Below are positions 8,911 to 18,683 of a stretch of 64,000 bases of DNA, in pieces. The first letter of the stretch is position 1. Every line of letters starts with the position of its first letter. Origin of the DNA: PoT sp049331405 (lineage in GTDB: Bacteria > Planctomycetota > Planctomycetia > Isosphaerales > Isosphaeraceae); the NCBI RefSeq assembly GCF_049331405.1, contig NZ_CP186274.1, positions 1,426,001-1,490,000 of the forward strand, in the 5' to 3' direction. The notes under the pieces were generated by a model that made no database searches, was not told the DNA's origin, and was given only the letters and a program-made list of their open reading frames with translations. The position numbers and the translations under genes were made by a program.

Positions 8911-10233
8911 TTAAAGCCCCTCGACTTCAAACCCCTGGCGGTACTGTTTCCGGACGTACTTGTTGGCGTCGGGGACGTTGACGACCTTCATGTTGGCGGC
9001 GTCCCACTCGAGCTTGGTCTTGGGGAAGCGGGTCGAGAGGCAGCCGAGGAGGACGAACTCGGTCAGGGGGCCCGAGTAGGAGAAGGGGGCGGAGGGCTTG
9101 CCGTTGCCGCGGCAGGCCTCGACGAACTGGAGGTAGTGGTCGTCGTCGGAGGGGGTCGGGAGCTTGTACTCCTTGAACTTGTCCTCGGGGAGGAGGATCG
9201 GCTCGGCGATGTACGGGGAGTAGAGCACGCCCTCGGTGCCGATGTAGATCGAGCCCTGGTCGCTCAGCCCGTGCTTGCCGAGCAGGGACGAGACCTCGGC
9301 CGGGGGTCGGAGGTCGCCGTTGTACCAGGTCAGGGTCGGCTTCTCGGTCGTGTACTGCGTGCCGGGGAAGGTGTAGATCACCTGGTTCGTCAGGCCCCAG
9401 CTATCCGCGTTCGTGGCCGAGCCGACGGAGAGGACCGACTCGGGGGCCGTCAAGGCGAGCGACCCATAGACCGGGTCGAGGATGTGGCAGCCCATGTCGC
9501 CGAACGTGCCGGTGCCGAAGTCGAGACGCTTGCGCCACTCGCCCGGGTGGTAGTAGCCCTCGATGAACGGGCGCTTCGAGGCGACGCCCAGCCAGAGGTC
9601 CCAGTCGAGGCCGGCGGGGATCGGGTCCTGGCGGTCGGGGCGGGGGTTGGTGTCGCCCCACTGCTTGCCGCTCCAGCTATGGACCTCCTTCACCTTGCCG
9701 ATCGCCCCCTGGTGGATCGTCTCGACGACCGTCTTGTGGACCCGGTGCGAGTGGATCTGGATCCCCATCTGGGTGACCAGGCCCTTCTCGGCCGCGACCC
9801 TGGTCAGTTGCCTGGCCTCATAAATCGTCTGCGTCAGGGGCTTCTGCGTGTAGACGTGGAGCCCCTGCTGCATCGCCCGCATGGTGATCGGGGCGTGCAT
9901 GTGGTCGGGGGTCGAGATGTTGACGGAGTTGAGGTTCTTCTCCTTGTCGAGCAGCTCCCGCCAGTCCTGGTAGACCTTGACGTCGGGGAAGAGCTTCTTG
10001 ATCTCGCCGACGCGATTGAGGTCGACCTCGGCCACGGCCACGAGCTTGAGGTTCTTGCTCGCCGTCAACGAGCCGATATCCGCGGCCGCCATCCCCGAGG
10101 CGCCGAAGCTGGCGTGATAGACCGTCTCGCTCGGGGCGGCGGCGTGGGCCCGACGCGCGAAGGGCGCGGCCAGGCCCGCGGCGACCATGGTCTTGAGGGC
10201 GTGTCGTCGGCTGACGCGTGATTGGTTGGTCAT
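8911..10233 (-). CDS. Exported Gfo/Idh/MocA family oxidoreductase
   Basis: A NAD(P)-dependent oxidoreductase-like protein of 440 residues, probably acting on a sugar or polyol. It begins with a twin-arginine signal (SRRHALK at residues 7-13, hydrophobic stretch, A-x-A near 31-33), so it is exported folded with its cofactor. The Rossmann domain follows (VAVAEVDLNR), then the family motif VYTQKPLT, whose usual form is EKP; the Glu is replaced by Gln here. The C-terminal half is the mixed alpha/beta substrate domain. Tat-exported Gfo/Idh/MocA proteins are very abundant in planctomycetes. AGGAG lies 12 bases before the ATG. Substrate unknown. It is divergent from the hydrolase gene at 10759. Confidence 0.9.
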   Translation of the reverse strand: MTNQSRVSRRHALKTMVAAGLAAPFARRAHAAAPSETVYHASFGASGMAAADIGSLTASKNLKLVAVAEVDLNRVGEIKKLFPDVKVYQDWRELLDKEKNLNSVNISTPDHMHAPITMRAMQQGLHVYTQKPLTQTIYEARQLTRVAAEKGLVTQMGIQIHSHRVHKTVVETIHQGAIGKVKEVHSWSGKQWGDTNPRPDRQDPIPAGLDWDLWLGVASKRPFIEGYYHPGEWRKRLDFGTGTFGDMGCHILDPVYGSLALTAPESVLSVGSATNADSWGLTNQVIYTFPGTQYTTEKPTLTWYNGDLRPPAEVSSLLGKHGLSDQGSIYIGTEGVLYSPYIAEPILLPEDKFKEYKLPTPSDDDHYLQFVEACRGNGKPSAPFSYSGPLTEFVLLGCLSTRFPKTKLEWDAANMKVVNVPDANKYVRKQYRQGFEVEGL

Positions 10234-10758
10234 CGGCGGGATCTTCTCCTGTGCCTCGCGGCCGGCATGAGGCAGACGCCGGCGCCGAGGCTTTGGCAAG
10301 GGACGAGGGCGGGAAGGCGGGATCGAACCCACGGGCGAGCCGGCGACCCGACGGCGGGTCATCCGTCTCCGGGGCTTGGTGACGTCCGAGGGCCGACGCG
10401 CTTCGGGGCGAGGAGAGCGGGCGGCCCGGGCGGGCCCGACCGGACGTCGGGCGGCGATCGGGTCGACGGCCCCCGGGGCTCCGCAAACGCGGGGGAGCCC
10501 CGCCCGGTCGACTCCAACATACCGTACCACGCCCGCCCGCGCGTCGAAACCGGGTTGCCCCGCCCGCCGAATACGTGCCGATCCCAGCAATGGTGACGCC
10601 TGGGCGAAGCTGGGGCCCGCCGGCCGCACCCGTTTGATCGGCCCCCGCCGAAATTGATGGACTTCCGCCGCCCCGCGCCGTATCAAAGGGCCCGGGAGAG
10701 CGCCGCCGCGTTGTGAATTGAAGGACCCCCGAATCAGCCTCCTCGGAGCGCAAGGAAC
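10234..10758. other. Divergent intergenic region
   Basis: 525 bases of GC-rich DNA between two divergently transcribed exported-protein genes. It should hold both promoters, but no convincing -35/-10 pair or operator stands out. No small gene could be supported. Confidence 0.3.
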
Positions 10759-11700
10759 ATGACCCGACGACCCCGGCCCCTCGGCCTCCTCATGCGGATC
10801 GCGGCGGCGGTCGCGACCTCGGTCCTGGCCCCAGCCTCGATCTCGGCCGCGGCCGACGACGACGGCGTCTGGCAGCTCAACCGGCCGAAGGTCGCGGGCA
10901 CCCTGCGGCTCAACCTCCGCGAGCGCAAGGCCGAGCCCGGGGGGAAGGGGGAGGCCGCGAAGGTCGTCGAGCGCCAGGCCGACTGGGCGGCGTCGGAGAC
11001 GGCCATCGTCGTCTGCGACATGTGGGACGACATCTACTGCCAGTCGTCCAAGCAGCGCATCGGCGTGCTCGTCCCGAAGATGAACGCCGTGCTGAACGAG
11101 GCGAGGGGCCTGGGGGTCATGATCATCCACGCCCCGAGTGAAACCATGACGATGTATGCCGACACCTCGTACCGCCTGCGGATGCAGCGTGCCGAGCCCG
11201 TCGAGCCCCCCGTGCCGATCCAGCGCAACTGCGTCCTCGACACGGCCAAGGAACCCCCTTTGCCGATCGACACGAGCGTCTCGCCGTGCGACGACCCCGT
11301 CACGGGCGCGGTGGTCCGGCGGTTCTCGCGCGAGCACCCCGGCCTCGACATCACCGGGTTCGACGGCATCAGCGACGACGGCCGCGAGATCTTCAACTAC
11401 TGCCGACGCCAGGGGATCAAGAACATCGTCATCATGGGCGTGCATACCAACATGTGCATCCTCGGCCGCTCGTTCGGCATCCGCCAGTTGACCCGCCTGG
11501 GCTTCAACGTCGCCCTGGCCCGCGACCTGACCGACGCCATGTACGACCCCCGCCAGCCCCCCTACGTGAGCCACGCCCGCGGCACCGAGCTCGTCGTCGA
11601 GCACATCGAGACCTACTGGTGCCCCTCCATCGACAGCCAGGACCTGACCAGGACCCTCCCCGGCACCTCCGGCCCCGCCCCCTCCGAGTCGGGCCATTGA
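10759..11700 (+). CDS. Exported isochorismatase-like cysteine hydrolase
   Basis: A 313-residue member of the isochorismatase/nicotinamidase superfamily. A hydrophobic signal peptide occupies about residues 8-31. The core fold begins at AIVVCDMWD, where Asp87 is the expected catalytic acid, and the nucleophile is Cys233 in GVHTNMC; together with a Lys they would form the usual D-K-C triad. The family hydrolyses amide or vinyl-ether bonds in small molecules, and the substrate here cannot be told. Export is unusual for this superfamily in general but common for planctomycete hydrolases. The stop at 11698-11700 is 24 bases from the stop of the convergent LysR gene. Confidence 0.85.
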   Translation: MTRRPRPLGLLMRIAAAVATSVLAPASISAAADDDGVWQLNRPKVAGTLRLNLRERKAEPGGKGEAAKVVERQADWAASETAIVVCDMWDDIYCQSSKQRIGVLVPKMNAVLNEARGLGVMIIHAPSETMTMYADTSYRLRMQRAEPVEPPVPIQRNCVLDTAKEPPLPIDTSVSPCDDPVTGAVVRRFSREHPGLDITGFDGISDDGREIFNYCRRQGIKNIVIMGVHTNMCILGRSFGIRQLTRLGFNVALARDLTDAMYDPRQPPYVSHARGTELVVEHIETYWCPSIDSQDLTRTLPGTSGPAPSESGH

Positions 11701-11724
11701 CGCGGGCGCGGCCCCGGCTCGGGT

Positions 11725-12633
11725 CTATCCGAGCGGGGTCAGGCCTTCCTCGCGGATGATCCGGGCGGTGACCTCGGCGAAGGCGGTCGCGGCCCTCGAG
11801 CGGTTCTGGCCCTTGCCCCAGAGCAGGCCGACGGCCATCGTCTTCAGCTCCTCGATCGCGATCGCGCGGAGCCCGGTCCGACCCCGGCCGAGCACGGCGG
11901 CCGGGAGGAACGCGACCCCCACCCCTTGCGTGATCGCCGCGAGGATCGCCTCGACGGTGTCGAGCTCGATCGAGCATCTCAGCTCGACCCGCGCGGCGTC
12001 GAGGGCCTCGTCGGTGTGCCAGCGCAGCCAGGATCCCTTGCGGGGGACGAGGATCAGGGACTCGCCGTTCAGGTCGCGGAGCGCGAGGTCGGTTCGGACG
12101 GCGAGGTGATGGTCGTCGGGCGCGATGAGCACGAAGTCGGTCGTGAAGAGGGGCTCGAACTCGACGCCGGGGGTCCTGGGCGGGTCGAGGCCGATGCCCA
12201 GGTCGAGGTCGCCGCACTTGACCGCCGCCTCCATGTCGAGCTGCCAGAGGCGGTCGACCCGGATCCCGACCCCCGGGTGCGACTCGGTGAAGCTCGAGAT
12301 CACGCGAGGGATCAGGAAGTGGTCGAGGAGCTGGACCACGCCGATCGCGACCTGGCCCCGGCTCAGGTTGTCGAGCTCGGCGATGGCCGGGATCACGTCG
12401 TCGAGCTCGCGGATGGCCCTCGAGGCGCGCTCCCTCAGCACGTTTCCGGCCGTCGTAAGCCGGATCTGCCGCCCCAGCCTCTCGAAGAGGGGCACGCCGA
12501 TCTGGATCTCCAGCTCCTTGATGTGGTGCGAGAGGTTCGATTGGGACATGTGCATCTTCTTCGCGGCGCGCGTGAAGCTCTCGAGTTGCGCGGCGGCCAG
12601 GAAGCAGCGTAGGCTCCGGATTTCCATGCTCAT
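11725..12633 (-). CDS. LysR family transcriptional regulator
   Basis: A 302-residue LysR regulator. The N-terminal winged helix-turn-helix is plain (FLAAAQLESFTRAAKKM, then SQSNLSHHIKELE), followed by the linker helix and a periplasmic-binding-protein-like effector domain from about residue 90. The start is one of two closely spaced ATGs (12633 or 12627). It is divergent from the TolC-HlyD-MFS operon, with 295 bases between, which is the usual layout for a LysR protein controlling its neighbour in response to a small molecule, here probably a substrate of the pump. Several short AT-rich inverted repeats lie at 12730-12790, but no single T-N11-A box can be singled out. Confidence 0.92.
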   Translation of the reverse strand: MSMEIRSLRCFLAAAQLESFTRAAKKMHMSQSNLSHHIKELEIQIGVPLFERLGRQIRLTTAGNVLRERASRAIRELDDVIPAIAELDNLSRGQVAIGVVQLLDHFLIPRVISSFTESHPGVGIRVDRLWQLDMEAAVKCGDLDLGIGLDPPRTPGVEFEPLFTTDFVLIAPDDHHLAVRTDLALRDLNGESLILVPRKGSWLRWHTDEALDAARVELRCSIELDTVEAILAAITQGVGVAFLPAAVLGRGRTGLRAIAIEELKTMAVGLLWGKGQNRSRAATAFAEVTARIIREEGLTPLG

Positions 12634-12928
12634 GTGATCCGACGAGAGGGTGAGGCCGGGCCGATACCTTCGGCCCGGGATGCTTGCTCCCGGGGCCCAC
12701 CAGCATACACGCTCCCCCCGCCAGCCTCCCATCGATTTCATCAATCGTCGCGATCGAAATAAACACGTCGAATTTTGATTCATTCTTGGTGACAATCCCA
12801 CGATAATGATCCTCGTTGCCCGCCCGCAAGCGACGCGGCGAGGAGGCCGCGTCATCCGGATGGCGACCGGAGGCCATCGGGAGGCCGAAGGTTTCGGCAA
12901 GGGCCCATTTTCAAGGAGCGTCGATCGG

Positions 12929-14554
12929 ATGCGCCCAAGGATAGCGCCGTGCAGGCCAACGGGACGACGCCGATGGGTCTGGCCCCTGGGCCTGGCCTTC
13001 GCGATGGGCTGCGGCCACGACCGGCCGGGGCTCCGAGAGTCCCTCGCGAGTCGGATCGAGCCGACGACGGCCCTCGCGACGGCCCCGATCCCTCGGCCGG
13101 CGGGCGCCGGGACGCCGGCGGATCCGATGCTGGCCCGCGCGAACGCGACCCGCGAGGTCGAAGGCCCCCCGGCGTTGCCCGACAGGCCGGTCGCGATCGA
13201 GTCGCCGCCGCCGCAGGATGTCGCGGAGCTGGACGCCATCGCCACCTCGGGCAGGCCGATCGACCTCGGCGAGGCGATCGGCCTGGCATTCCGGCTCCAG
13301 CCGAGGCTTCGTGCGCAGCTCGAGAGCATCGCACAGGCGAGGGGGAGGCAGGAGGTCGCGGCCTCGACCTTCCTCCCGACCGCCGGCGGATCGTACAGCG
13401 TGGGCGGATTCGACCTGGGCGTGGGGGGGCAGCCGATCCGGATCGGCAACGACGCGACGAGCGGGTTCAACTTCGTCCCGGGGCTCGGGGCGGTGCCGGT
13501 CGGCCTGCACCTGGCGTCCGGCTACGAGCTGGCCGAGTTCAAGGTGCAATGGCTCGTCTGCGACTTCGGCCGCCGCCTGGGGCGTTACGAGCAGGCGAAG
13601 CTCGCGCTCGATGTCTCCCGGCTCCAGACCGAGCGGGCCTTCCAGACGGTCGCCAACGAGGTCTCGCTGGCGTATTACGGCGTGCTGAGGAGCCAGGCCA
13701 TGCGACGGACCGCCCGTGACGCAAGCCTGCGGGCCGAGGAAGAGCTGGCCGATGCCCGCAAGCTACAACGGGAGGGGGTCATCCCGAGGGAGGCCGTCCT
13801 GCGGGCCGAGGTCCTGCAGGCCGAGACGAGGCAGCAGTGGCACGCCGCGACCGAGGCGGAGTTCGTGGCCCTGGCCGAGCTGAACCTGGCGATCGGCCTG
13901 AAGTGCAACGAGCCGGTCCGGGTCGTCGAGCCGCCCGACCCGCCGGCGTTCGGGGCCTCGCTCGGCGAGTGCCTCGAGGCGGCGGTCCGCCGGAGGAGGG
14001 AGTTCCGGGTCGCCCAGAGGTCGGTCGAGATCGCCCACGAGGGGACCCGGGTCGCGAAGGCCGAGTTCGCCCCGAGGATCGTCTCGGAAGGGGTCCTGAC
14101 CAACCTCCAGCAGTCCAGCCCCACCGGCTACGCCGACCTCGCGCTCGGGTTCATCCGCCTGGAATGGAACATCTTCGAGGGGGGGCGGCGGGTCGCCGAG
14201 TCGAAGGTCGCCGACTCCCGGGTCCGCGAGGCGATGGCCCAGGCCGAGTCGATCGCCGACAACATCGCCTTCCAGGTCAACGAGTCATACCGCAGGCTCG
14301 CGACCGCCCGCCTCGGGATCGACGACGCCAGGCCTGCCGTCGAGCAGGCGGCCGAGAACTACCGCCTCGTCCGCCTGCGGGTGGGCGAGGGCAACGCCAC
14401 GCCGACCGAGATCAGCGACGCCCAGGCCTCGCTGACCCGGGCGCAGCAGAACTTTCTGAATTCCAAGTATGCCTACTTGACGGCGATCGTCCGCCTGGAC
14501 TACGCCACCGGGAACAGCCCGACCCCCACCACCCCGGCGAACGGCAATCTCTGA
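12929..14554 (+). CDS. TolC-like outer membrane efflux lipoprotein
   Basis: Outer membrane channel of a tripartite efflux pump, 541 residues. The ATG at 12929 is preferred over an upstream in-frame start because it follows AAGGAG and opens a signal sequence ending in a lipobox-like FAMGC, with Cys28 the likely lipid-modified residue. Pro/Ala-rich residues 40-100 precede two OEP repeats: long helices with the pattern ALAELNLAIGL and, near the end, NYRLVRLRVGEGNATPTEISDAQ. In family terms it forms a trimeric barrel that docks with the HlyD-type adaptor encoded next, 18 bases downstream. It is the first gene of the efflux operon. Confidence 0.9.
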   Translation: MRPRIAPCRPTGRRRWVWPLGLAFAMGCGHDRPGLRESLASRIEPTTALATAPIPRPAGAGTPADPMLARANATREVEGPPALPDRPVAIESPPPQDVAELDAIATSGRPIDLGEAIGLAFRLQPRLRAQLESIAQARGRQEVAASTFLPTAGGSYSVGGFDLGVGGQPIRIGNDATSGFNFVPGLGAVPVGLHLASGYELAEFKVQWLVCDFGRRLGRYEQAKLALDVSRLQTERAFQTVANEVSLAYYGVLRSQAMRRTARDASLRAEEELADARKLQREGVIPREAVLRAEVLQAETRQQWHAATEAEFVALAELNLAIGLKCNEPVRVVEPPDPPAFGASLGECLEAAVRRRREFRVAQRSVEIAHEGTRVAKAEFAPRIVSEGVLTNLQQSSPTGYADLALGFIRLEWNIFEGGRRVAESKVADSRVREAMAQAESIADNIAFQVNESYRRLATARLGIDDARPAVEQAAENYRLVRLRVGEGNATPTEISDAQASLTRAQQNFLNSKYAYLTAIVRLDYATGNSPTPTTPANGNL

Positions 14555-14572
14555 AGGAGATCGGGAGACGTT

Positions 14573-15976
14573 ATGGCGGAACCTTCGGTTTCGGTCGTCG
14601 AAAGGCCCTCGCCCCCGCGAGCCGGGCATGGCCCGGTCCGGAACCTGGGCCCTGTCCTCATCGGCCTGCTGCTCCTCGGCCTCGCCGCCCTGGCGATCCC
14701 GCCGGCCTGGTCCTGGGCCCGCTTCAGGCGCACGCATTCCCTCACCGACGACGCCTTCGTGGAGGCTCATATCATCAACATTGCTCCGCAGATGGTCACG
14801 GGCCGGATCTCCCGATTCCTCGTCGAGGAGAACGACCGCGTCGAGCCGGGGCAGGTGCTGGCCGAGATCGACCCGACCCCCTATCGCGACAAGGTTGAGG
14901 TCGCGAAAGCCAAGCTGGAGACGGCCCGAGTCGACCTGGACCGCCAGAGGGCCGATCTCGTTCGCGTCCGCAAGGAAGTGCCGCTCCGGATCGACCTGGC
15001 CATGCGCACGCTCGACGCCGCCAGGATCGATCGGGCCAAGGCCGAGCGATCGCTGGCATTGACCCGCGACGGCGTCGAGAAGGATATCGACGAGGCCAGG
15101 GCGGGGGTCAAGTCGGCGCGGGCGGGCCTGACGCTGGCCGATCTGGAATTCGGGCGGTTCACTCGCCTCGCGGATCTGGGCGCGAGCACGCAGGAGCGTC
15201 AGCAGCAGGCGACCCATGCTCGCGACCAGGCCCGGGCGCAGCTCGAGCTATCCGAGGCCAAGCTGGCGAAGGCCCTCATCTCCCAGATCCAGGTCGACCT
15301 CGCGCGTCGGTCGCTCGAGTCCGCCCAGACCGGCGCGGAGAAGGCGGCGAAGGATGTCGACCTCTCGGAGACCGGCAACGATCAGATCCGGGAGATGGAG
15401 CTACTCGTGCGCGTCAAGGAGCTGACCGTGGAGGAGGCGAGCAGGGGCCTGGAGGCGGCCGACCACGAGCTGGAGTACACGAAGGTCCGGGCGCCGATCT
15501 CCGGCGTGGTGGTCAAGCGATACCGGCACCTCGGCGACTACACCCCGGCGGGCGCGACGCTCCTGAGCCTCTACGACCCCGACTTGCTCTACGTCGAGGC
15601 GAACCTGGAGGAGGACCGGCTGCCCGGGGTCGCGCCCGGCAACCCCGTCCGGGTCGAGGTCGACGCCTTCGACCGGCCGTTCGAAGGGCGGGTCGTCTGG
15701 ATCAACAAGTCGACCGGGGCCCAGTTCTCTCTGATGCCGCGCAACGTCGTCTCGGGGGAATTCACGAGGGTCGTCCAGCGCGTGCCGGTGAGGATCCGGC
15801 TCGAGCGAGACGACCGCTGGCCGGGCCTCCGCGCGGGGCTCTCCGCGAGGGTGGCCATCGCCCACGGCCGGGGGGATCCGGCATGGGCGGCCCGCGCGGC
15901 TCGGGGACTCGCCGGGCAGGAGACCCGCTACAACGCCCCGATGGACGCCTCCGCCGGGGAGCGATCGAGGCCATGA
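14573..15976 (+). CDS. HlyD/EmrA-family membrane fusion protein
   Basis: Periplasmic adaptor of the pump, 467 residues. A single N-terminal membrane helix lies at about 25-46, followed by the beta-barrel/lipoyl half-motif (GRISRFLVEENDRVEPGQVLAEID). A long coiled-coil hairpin of about 220 residues carries repeated Arg/Glu/Ala helices, then the second lipoyl half appears (VRAPISGVVVKRY) and the C-terminal barrel. This is the EmrA arrangement, with the anchor at the inner membrane and the hairpin reaching TolC. GGAG precedes the start, and the stop overlaps the following MFS gene (ATGA), so the products are made together. Confidence 0.93.
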   Translation: MAEPSVSVVERPSPPRAGHGPVRNLGPVLIGLLLLGLAALAIPPAWSWARFRRTHSLTDDAFVEAHIINIAPQMVTGRISRFLVEENDRVEPGQVLAEIDPTPYRDKVEVAKAKLETARVDLDRQRADLVRVRKEVPLRIDLAMRTLDAARIDRAKAERSLALTRDGVEKDIDEARAGVKSARAGLTLADLEFGRFTRLADLGASTQERQQQATHARDQARAQLELSEAKLAKALISQIQVDLARRSLESAQTGAEKAAKDVDLSETGNDQIREMELLVRVKELTVEEASRGLEAADHELEYTKVRAPISGVVVKRYRHLGDYTPAGATLLSLYDPDLLYVEANLEEDRLPGVAPGNPVRVEVDAFDRPFEGRVVWINKSTGAQFSLMPRNVVSGEFTRVVQRVPVRIRLERDDRWPGLRAGLSARVAIAHGRGDPAWAARAARGLAGQETRYNAPMDASAGERSRP

Positions 15977-17565
15977 CCACGCACCTCGCGGCTCCGTCCT
16001 CCGAGGTCGCCCCCCTCGGCCGGCGTCATGCCCTGGCGGCGTTCGCGACCTTCCTGGTCCTGATCACGGTCTATCAGACCCTGGTCCTGACCGCCGTGAC
16101 GGACGACGTCATCCGCAAGGGGATCGAGGCGGATGAATATGACATGATATGGACCGACGTGGCCTGGGGCGTCCCGATCATCTTCAGCCTCTTCGGGGCC
16201 TTCAGGCTCTCGGGGCGGCTGGGCATGCGGATCTCGCTCGCCATCGGGCTCGCCTCCTTCGCGCTGGGGAATCTCCTCTGCGGCGCCGCCGGAGGGCTGC
16301 CGGGCCTGGTCCTCGGCCGATTCGTGGAGGGGATCGGCAAGGGCCTGACGATCGCGATCGGCCGGGCGAGCCTCTACAAGCAGTTCGACCGCAGGCTGCT
16401 CGTCGCCATCGGGTTCTATGGCGTTTGCGCGTACGCGACCCGGCCCCTGACGCCCCTCGTGACCGCCTACATCAATGAGGCGGCCTCATGGCGGTGGATC
16501 TACTGGATCAACGTGCCGATCGCCCTCGGCGCCCTGGCGGCGGTCCTGCGCTTTGACCTGCGAGATCGCCCGGTCAAGCCGGTCCATGTGCCGCTCGATT
16601 GGCTCGCCATCGCGGGCTTCAGCGGCTGGGTCGTCTGCCTGATGTTCGCGTTCAAGTGGTACCGCAAGTGGGGGGGCTGGACCTCCGACGCGTTCGCCGT
16701 CGTGGCCATCCTCTGCGTCGTCCTGCCGATCCTCCTGGCCCTCTGGCTGGGCTCGGGCTTCAGCCCCGACGAGCACCTGAGACGCCTGCTGCGGAGCCGC
16801 GTCTACGTCCTCGCCATGATGGCCCGTCTGCTCCTGCTGTTGAACCTCGGGGCGGTCCTGGCGATCGTGGCTCGCTACCTGATCGAGCTGCGCGGCGAGC
16901 CCCGGGTCGTCGCGGGCTGGATCCTGGCCCCGGCCTCGCTCTCGATGACCGCGACGACCTTGCTCACGACCGTCCTGCATCGCCGAGGCCTGCGGCACGC
17001 GTGGCTCTTCGTCGCCGTGGCCGGATCCTCGGGCTGCCTCTGGTGGCTCTCGCCGCTCGACAACTTCACGGCGAAGGAGCACGTCGCGGTCGTGCTGGCC
17101 TGCTGGGGGGCCTTCCTCGGCCTGCTCCCTCCCGTCTTCCTCTGCGACGAGGTCGAGGGGGCGAGCCCGCAGGACATGCTCTATGCGGGTTCGCTCGGCG
17201 CCGTCTGCCTGATCGTCCCGCTGCTGACCGTGCCGGCGTTGACGGGCACGGCGATCAAGGCCTGGTCCGACCGGGGGCTCGACGTCTATCGCGCGAACCT
17301 GCGCGAGGGGCGTCCGGCCGTGGCGGAGTCGGCGGCCAGGATCTCCGACCACTTCCGCCAGCGAGGCCTCGCCGGCGCGGAGCTGCAGCGGGAGACGTCG
17401 ACGGTCCTGGGCACGTTTGTGGTGGCCGAGAGCGTCGCGCTGGGGTTCCGCCAGGGCTTCCGCTTCCTGAGCCTGGTCGTGCTGGCCATCGGCTCGATCG
17501 TCGCCGTCTCGCTGGCATGGGCCTCGCGAGACCTGCGGGCGCCGCCGGGCTCCGGCTACTCCTGA
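15973..17565 (+). CDS. MFS transporter, DHA2/EmrB-like drug exporter
   Basis: A 530-residue major facilitator protein with about 14 hydrophobic segments, the size and count typical of DHA2 (EmrB) drug:proton antiporters. The ATG at 15973 overlaps the stop of the adaptor gene by 4 bases. The segment GLPGLVLGRFVEGIGKGLTI resembles the motif between helices 4 and 5, and YWINVPIALGALAAVLRF is the usual EmrB segment after helix 6. The three genes together encode an EmrAB-TolC type pump spanning both membranes. Substrates unknown. Confidence 0.92.
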   Translation: MTTHLAAPSSEVAPLGRRHALAAFATFLVLITVYQTLVLTAVTDDVIRKGIEADEYDMIWTDVAWGVPIIFSLFGAFRLSGRLGMRISLAIGLASFALGNLLCGAAGGLPGLVLGRFVEGIGKGLTIAIGRASLYKQFDRRLLVAIGFYGVCAYATRPLTPLVTAYINEAASWRWIYWINVPIALGALAAVLRFDLRDRPVKPVHVPLDWLAIAGFSGWVVCLMFAFKWYRKWGGWTSDAFAVVAILCVVLPILLALWLGSGFSPDEHLRRLLRSRVYVLAMMARLLLLLNLGAVLAIVARYLIELRGEPRVVAGWILAPASLSMTATTLLTTVLHRRGLRHAWLFVAVAGSSGCLWWLSPLDNFTAKEHVAVVLACWGAFLGLLPPVFLCDEVEGASPQDMLYAGSLGAVCLIVPLLTVPALTGTAIKAWSDRGLDVYRANLREGRPAVAESAARISDHFRQRGLAGAELQRETSTVLGTFVVAESVALGFRQGFRFLSLVVLAIGSIVAVSLAWASRDLRAPPGSGYS

Positions 17566-17628
17566 CCATCTCCCACGCCAATCTGATTGCAGGACGAGGA
17601 ACTCGGGGCATCATCACGAAGGCGATCG

Positions 17629-18675
17629 ATGACAGGTCTCATCCGTTGGCTCCCGCTCGCGATCATCACTGGGCTCCCGGCCTGCTACACGCGGGGCCTG
17701 CAAGCGGCCGAGCCCCGAGCCTTGAACGGGCCGGCGACGGCGCAGGTCTACCGATACGACCCGAGCGGCCTCTCGTTGCTCCGGCCTTACTCGCGCGGCA
17801 AGGTGCCGGTGGTGCTGGTCCACGGACTCTGGTCGAAGCCCTGGTCCTGGCATCGGATGATCGAGACGCTGGAGGGGGAGCCGGCGATCTGCGAGCGCTA
17901 CCAGTTCTGGACCTTCGGCTACAGGACGGGGGCCTCGATCGGCTACTCGGCCCACCTCCTGAGGCGCGATCTCGCGAGGGCCAGGAGCATGCTCGACCCT
18001 GACCGCCGCGACGACGCGCTCGATCGGATGATCGTGGTCGGGCATAGCATGGGGGGCCTCCTGTCCAGGATGCTCTCGGTGGATCCGGGCGACCGCCTCT
18101 GGCGCGTCGTGGCCGACAGGCCCTTCGGCGAGATGATCGGCGAGCGGGCGGACGTCGACCTGTTCCGCGAGGGTTGGATCTTCGGGCCGACGCGGGAGAT
18201 CCGCCGGCTCATCTTCATCGCGACACCGCATCGCGGCAGCCGCATCAACACGGGCTCGATCCATCATGTCGGCACGAGGATCGCGCGGGGCCCTGACCCC
18301 TTGCGGGATGCCTACGACCGCCTGATCTCGCGGAACCCGCCGGCCTACTTCTCGGATCGGTTTCGCGCGGGGCTGCCCACGAGCGTCGACGAGCTGGAGT
18401 GGGAATCGCCGCTGCTGACGGCCCTGCACGACTTGCCCGTCGCCCCGTCCGTGTCCACGCACTCGATCATCGCGGTCAGGCCCGATCCCCTCACCGTAAC
18501 GAGGTCCGACGGCCTGGTGACCTTCGAGAGTGCCAGCATCGCCGGGGCCCGTTCCGAGAAGGTGATCGTGGCCGGGCATCTCTGCCAGGATCATCCCGAA
18601 GTCATCGGCGAGGTCCGCCGGATCCTCCTCGAAGATCCCGCCCGCGCGGGGCAGGCCATCGCGCCCGACGGTTGA
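17629..18675 (+). CDS. Alpha/beta-hydrolase (lipase-like) lipoprotein
   Basis: A 348-residue serine hydrolase. The signal sequence ends in LPAC, making Cys19 a probable lipidation site, so the protein would sit on a membrane facing the periplasm. The fold is shown by VPVVLVHGLWSKP (oxyanion region) and the nucleophile elbow GHSMGG with Ser140; the downstream IATPHRGS and the late VAGHLCQDHPEV (His) fit a lipase/esterase triad. The gene starts 63 bases after the MFS gene and is probably the last gene of the efflux operon. Its link to the pump is unclear; it may act on the exported compound or on envelope lipids. Confidence 0.85.
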   Translation: MTGLIRWLPLAIITGLPACYTRGLQAAEPRALNGPATAQVYRYDPSGLSLLRPYSRGKVPVVLVHGLWSKPWSWHRMIETLEGEPAICERYQFWTFGYRTGASIGYSAHLLRRDLARARSMLDPDRRDDALDRMIVVGHSMGGLLSRMLSVDPGDRLWRVVADRPFGEMIGERADVDLFREGWIFGPTREIRRLIFIATPHRGSRINTGSIHHVGTRIARGPDPLRDAYDRLISRNPPAYFSDRFRAGLPTSVDELEWESPLLTALHDLPVAPSVSTHSIIAVRPDPLTVTRSDGLVTFESASIAGARSEKVIVAGHLCQDHPEVIGEVRRILLEDPARAGQAIAPDG

Positions 18676-18683
18676 AACGAGGA

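Noticed and set aside
8911..11697. Minus-strand frame of 928 codons as one protein
   Set aside because: Only the part from 10233 downward is Gfo/Idh/MocA; the rest is the shadow of the plus-strand isochorismatase-like gene and intergenic DNA. The Tat signal and ribosome site set the start at 10233.
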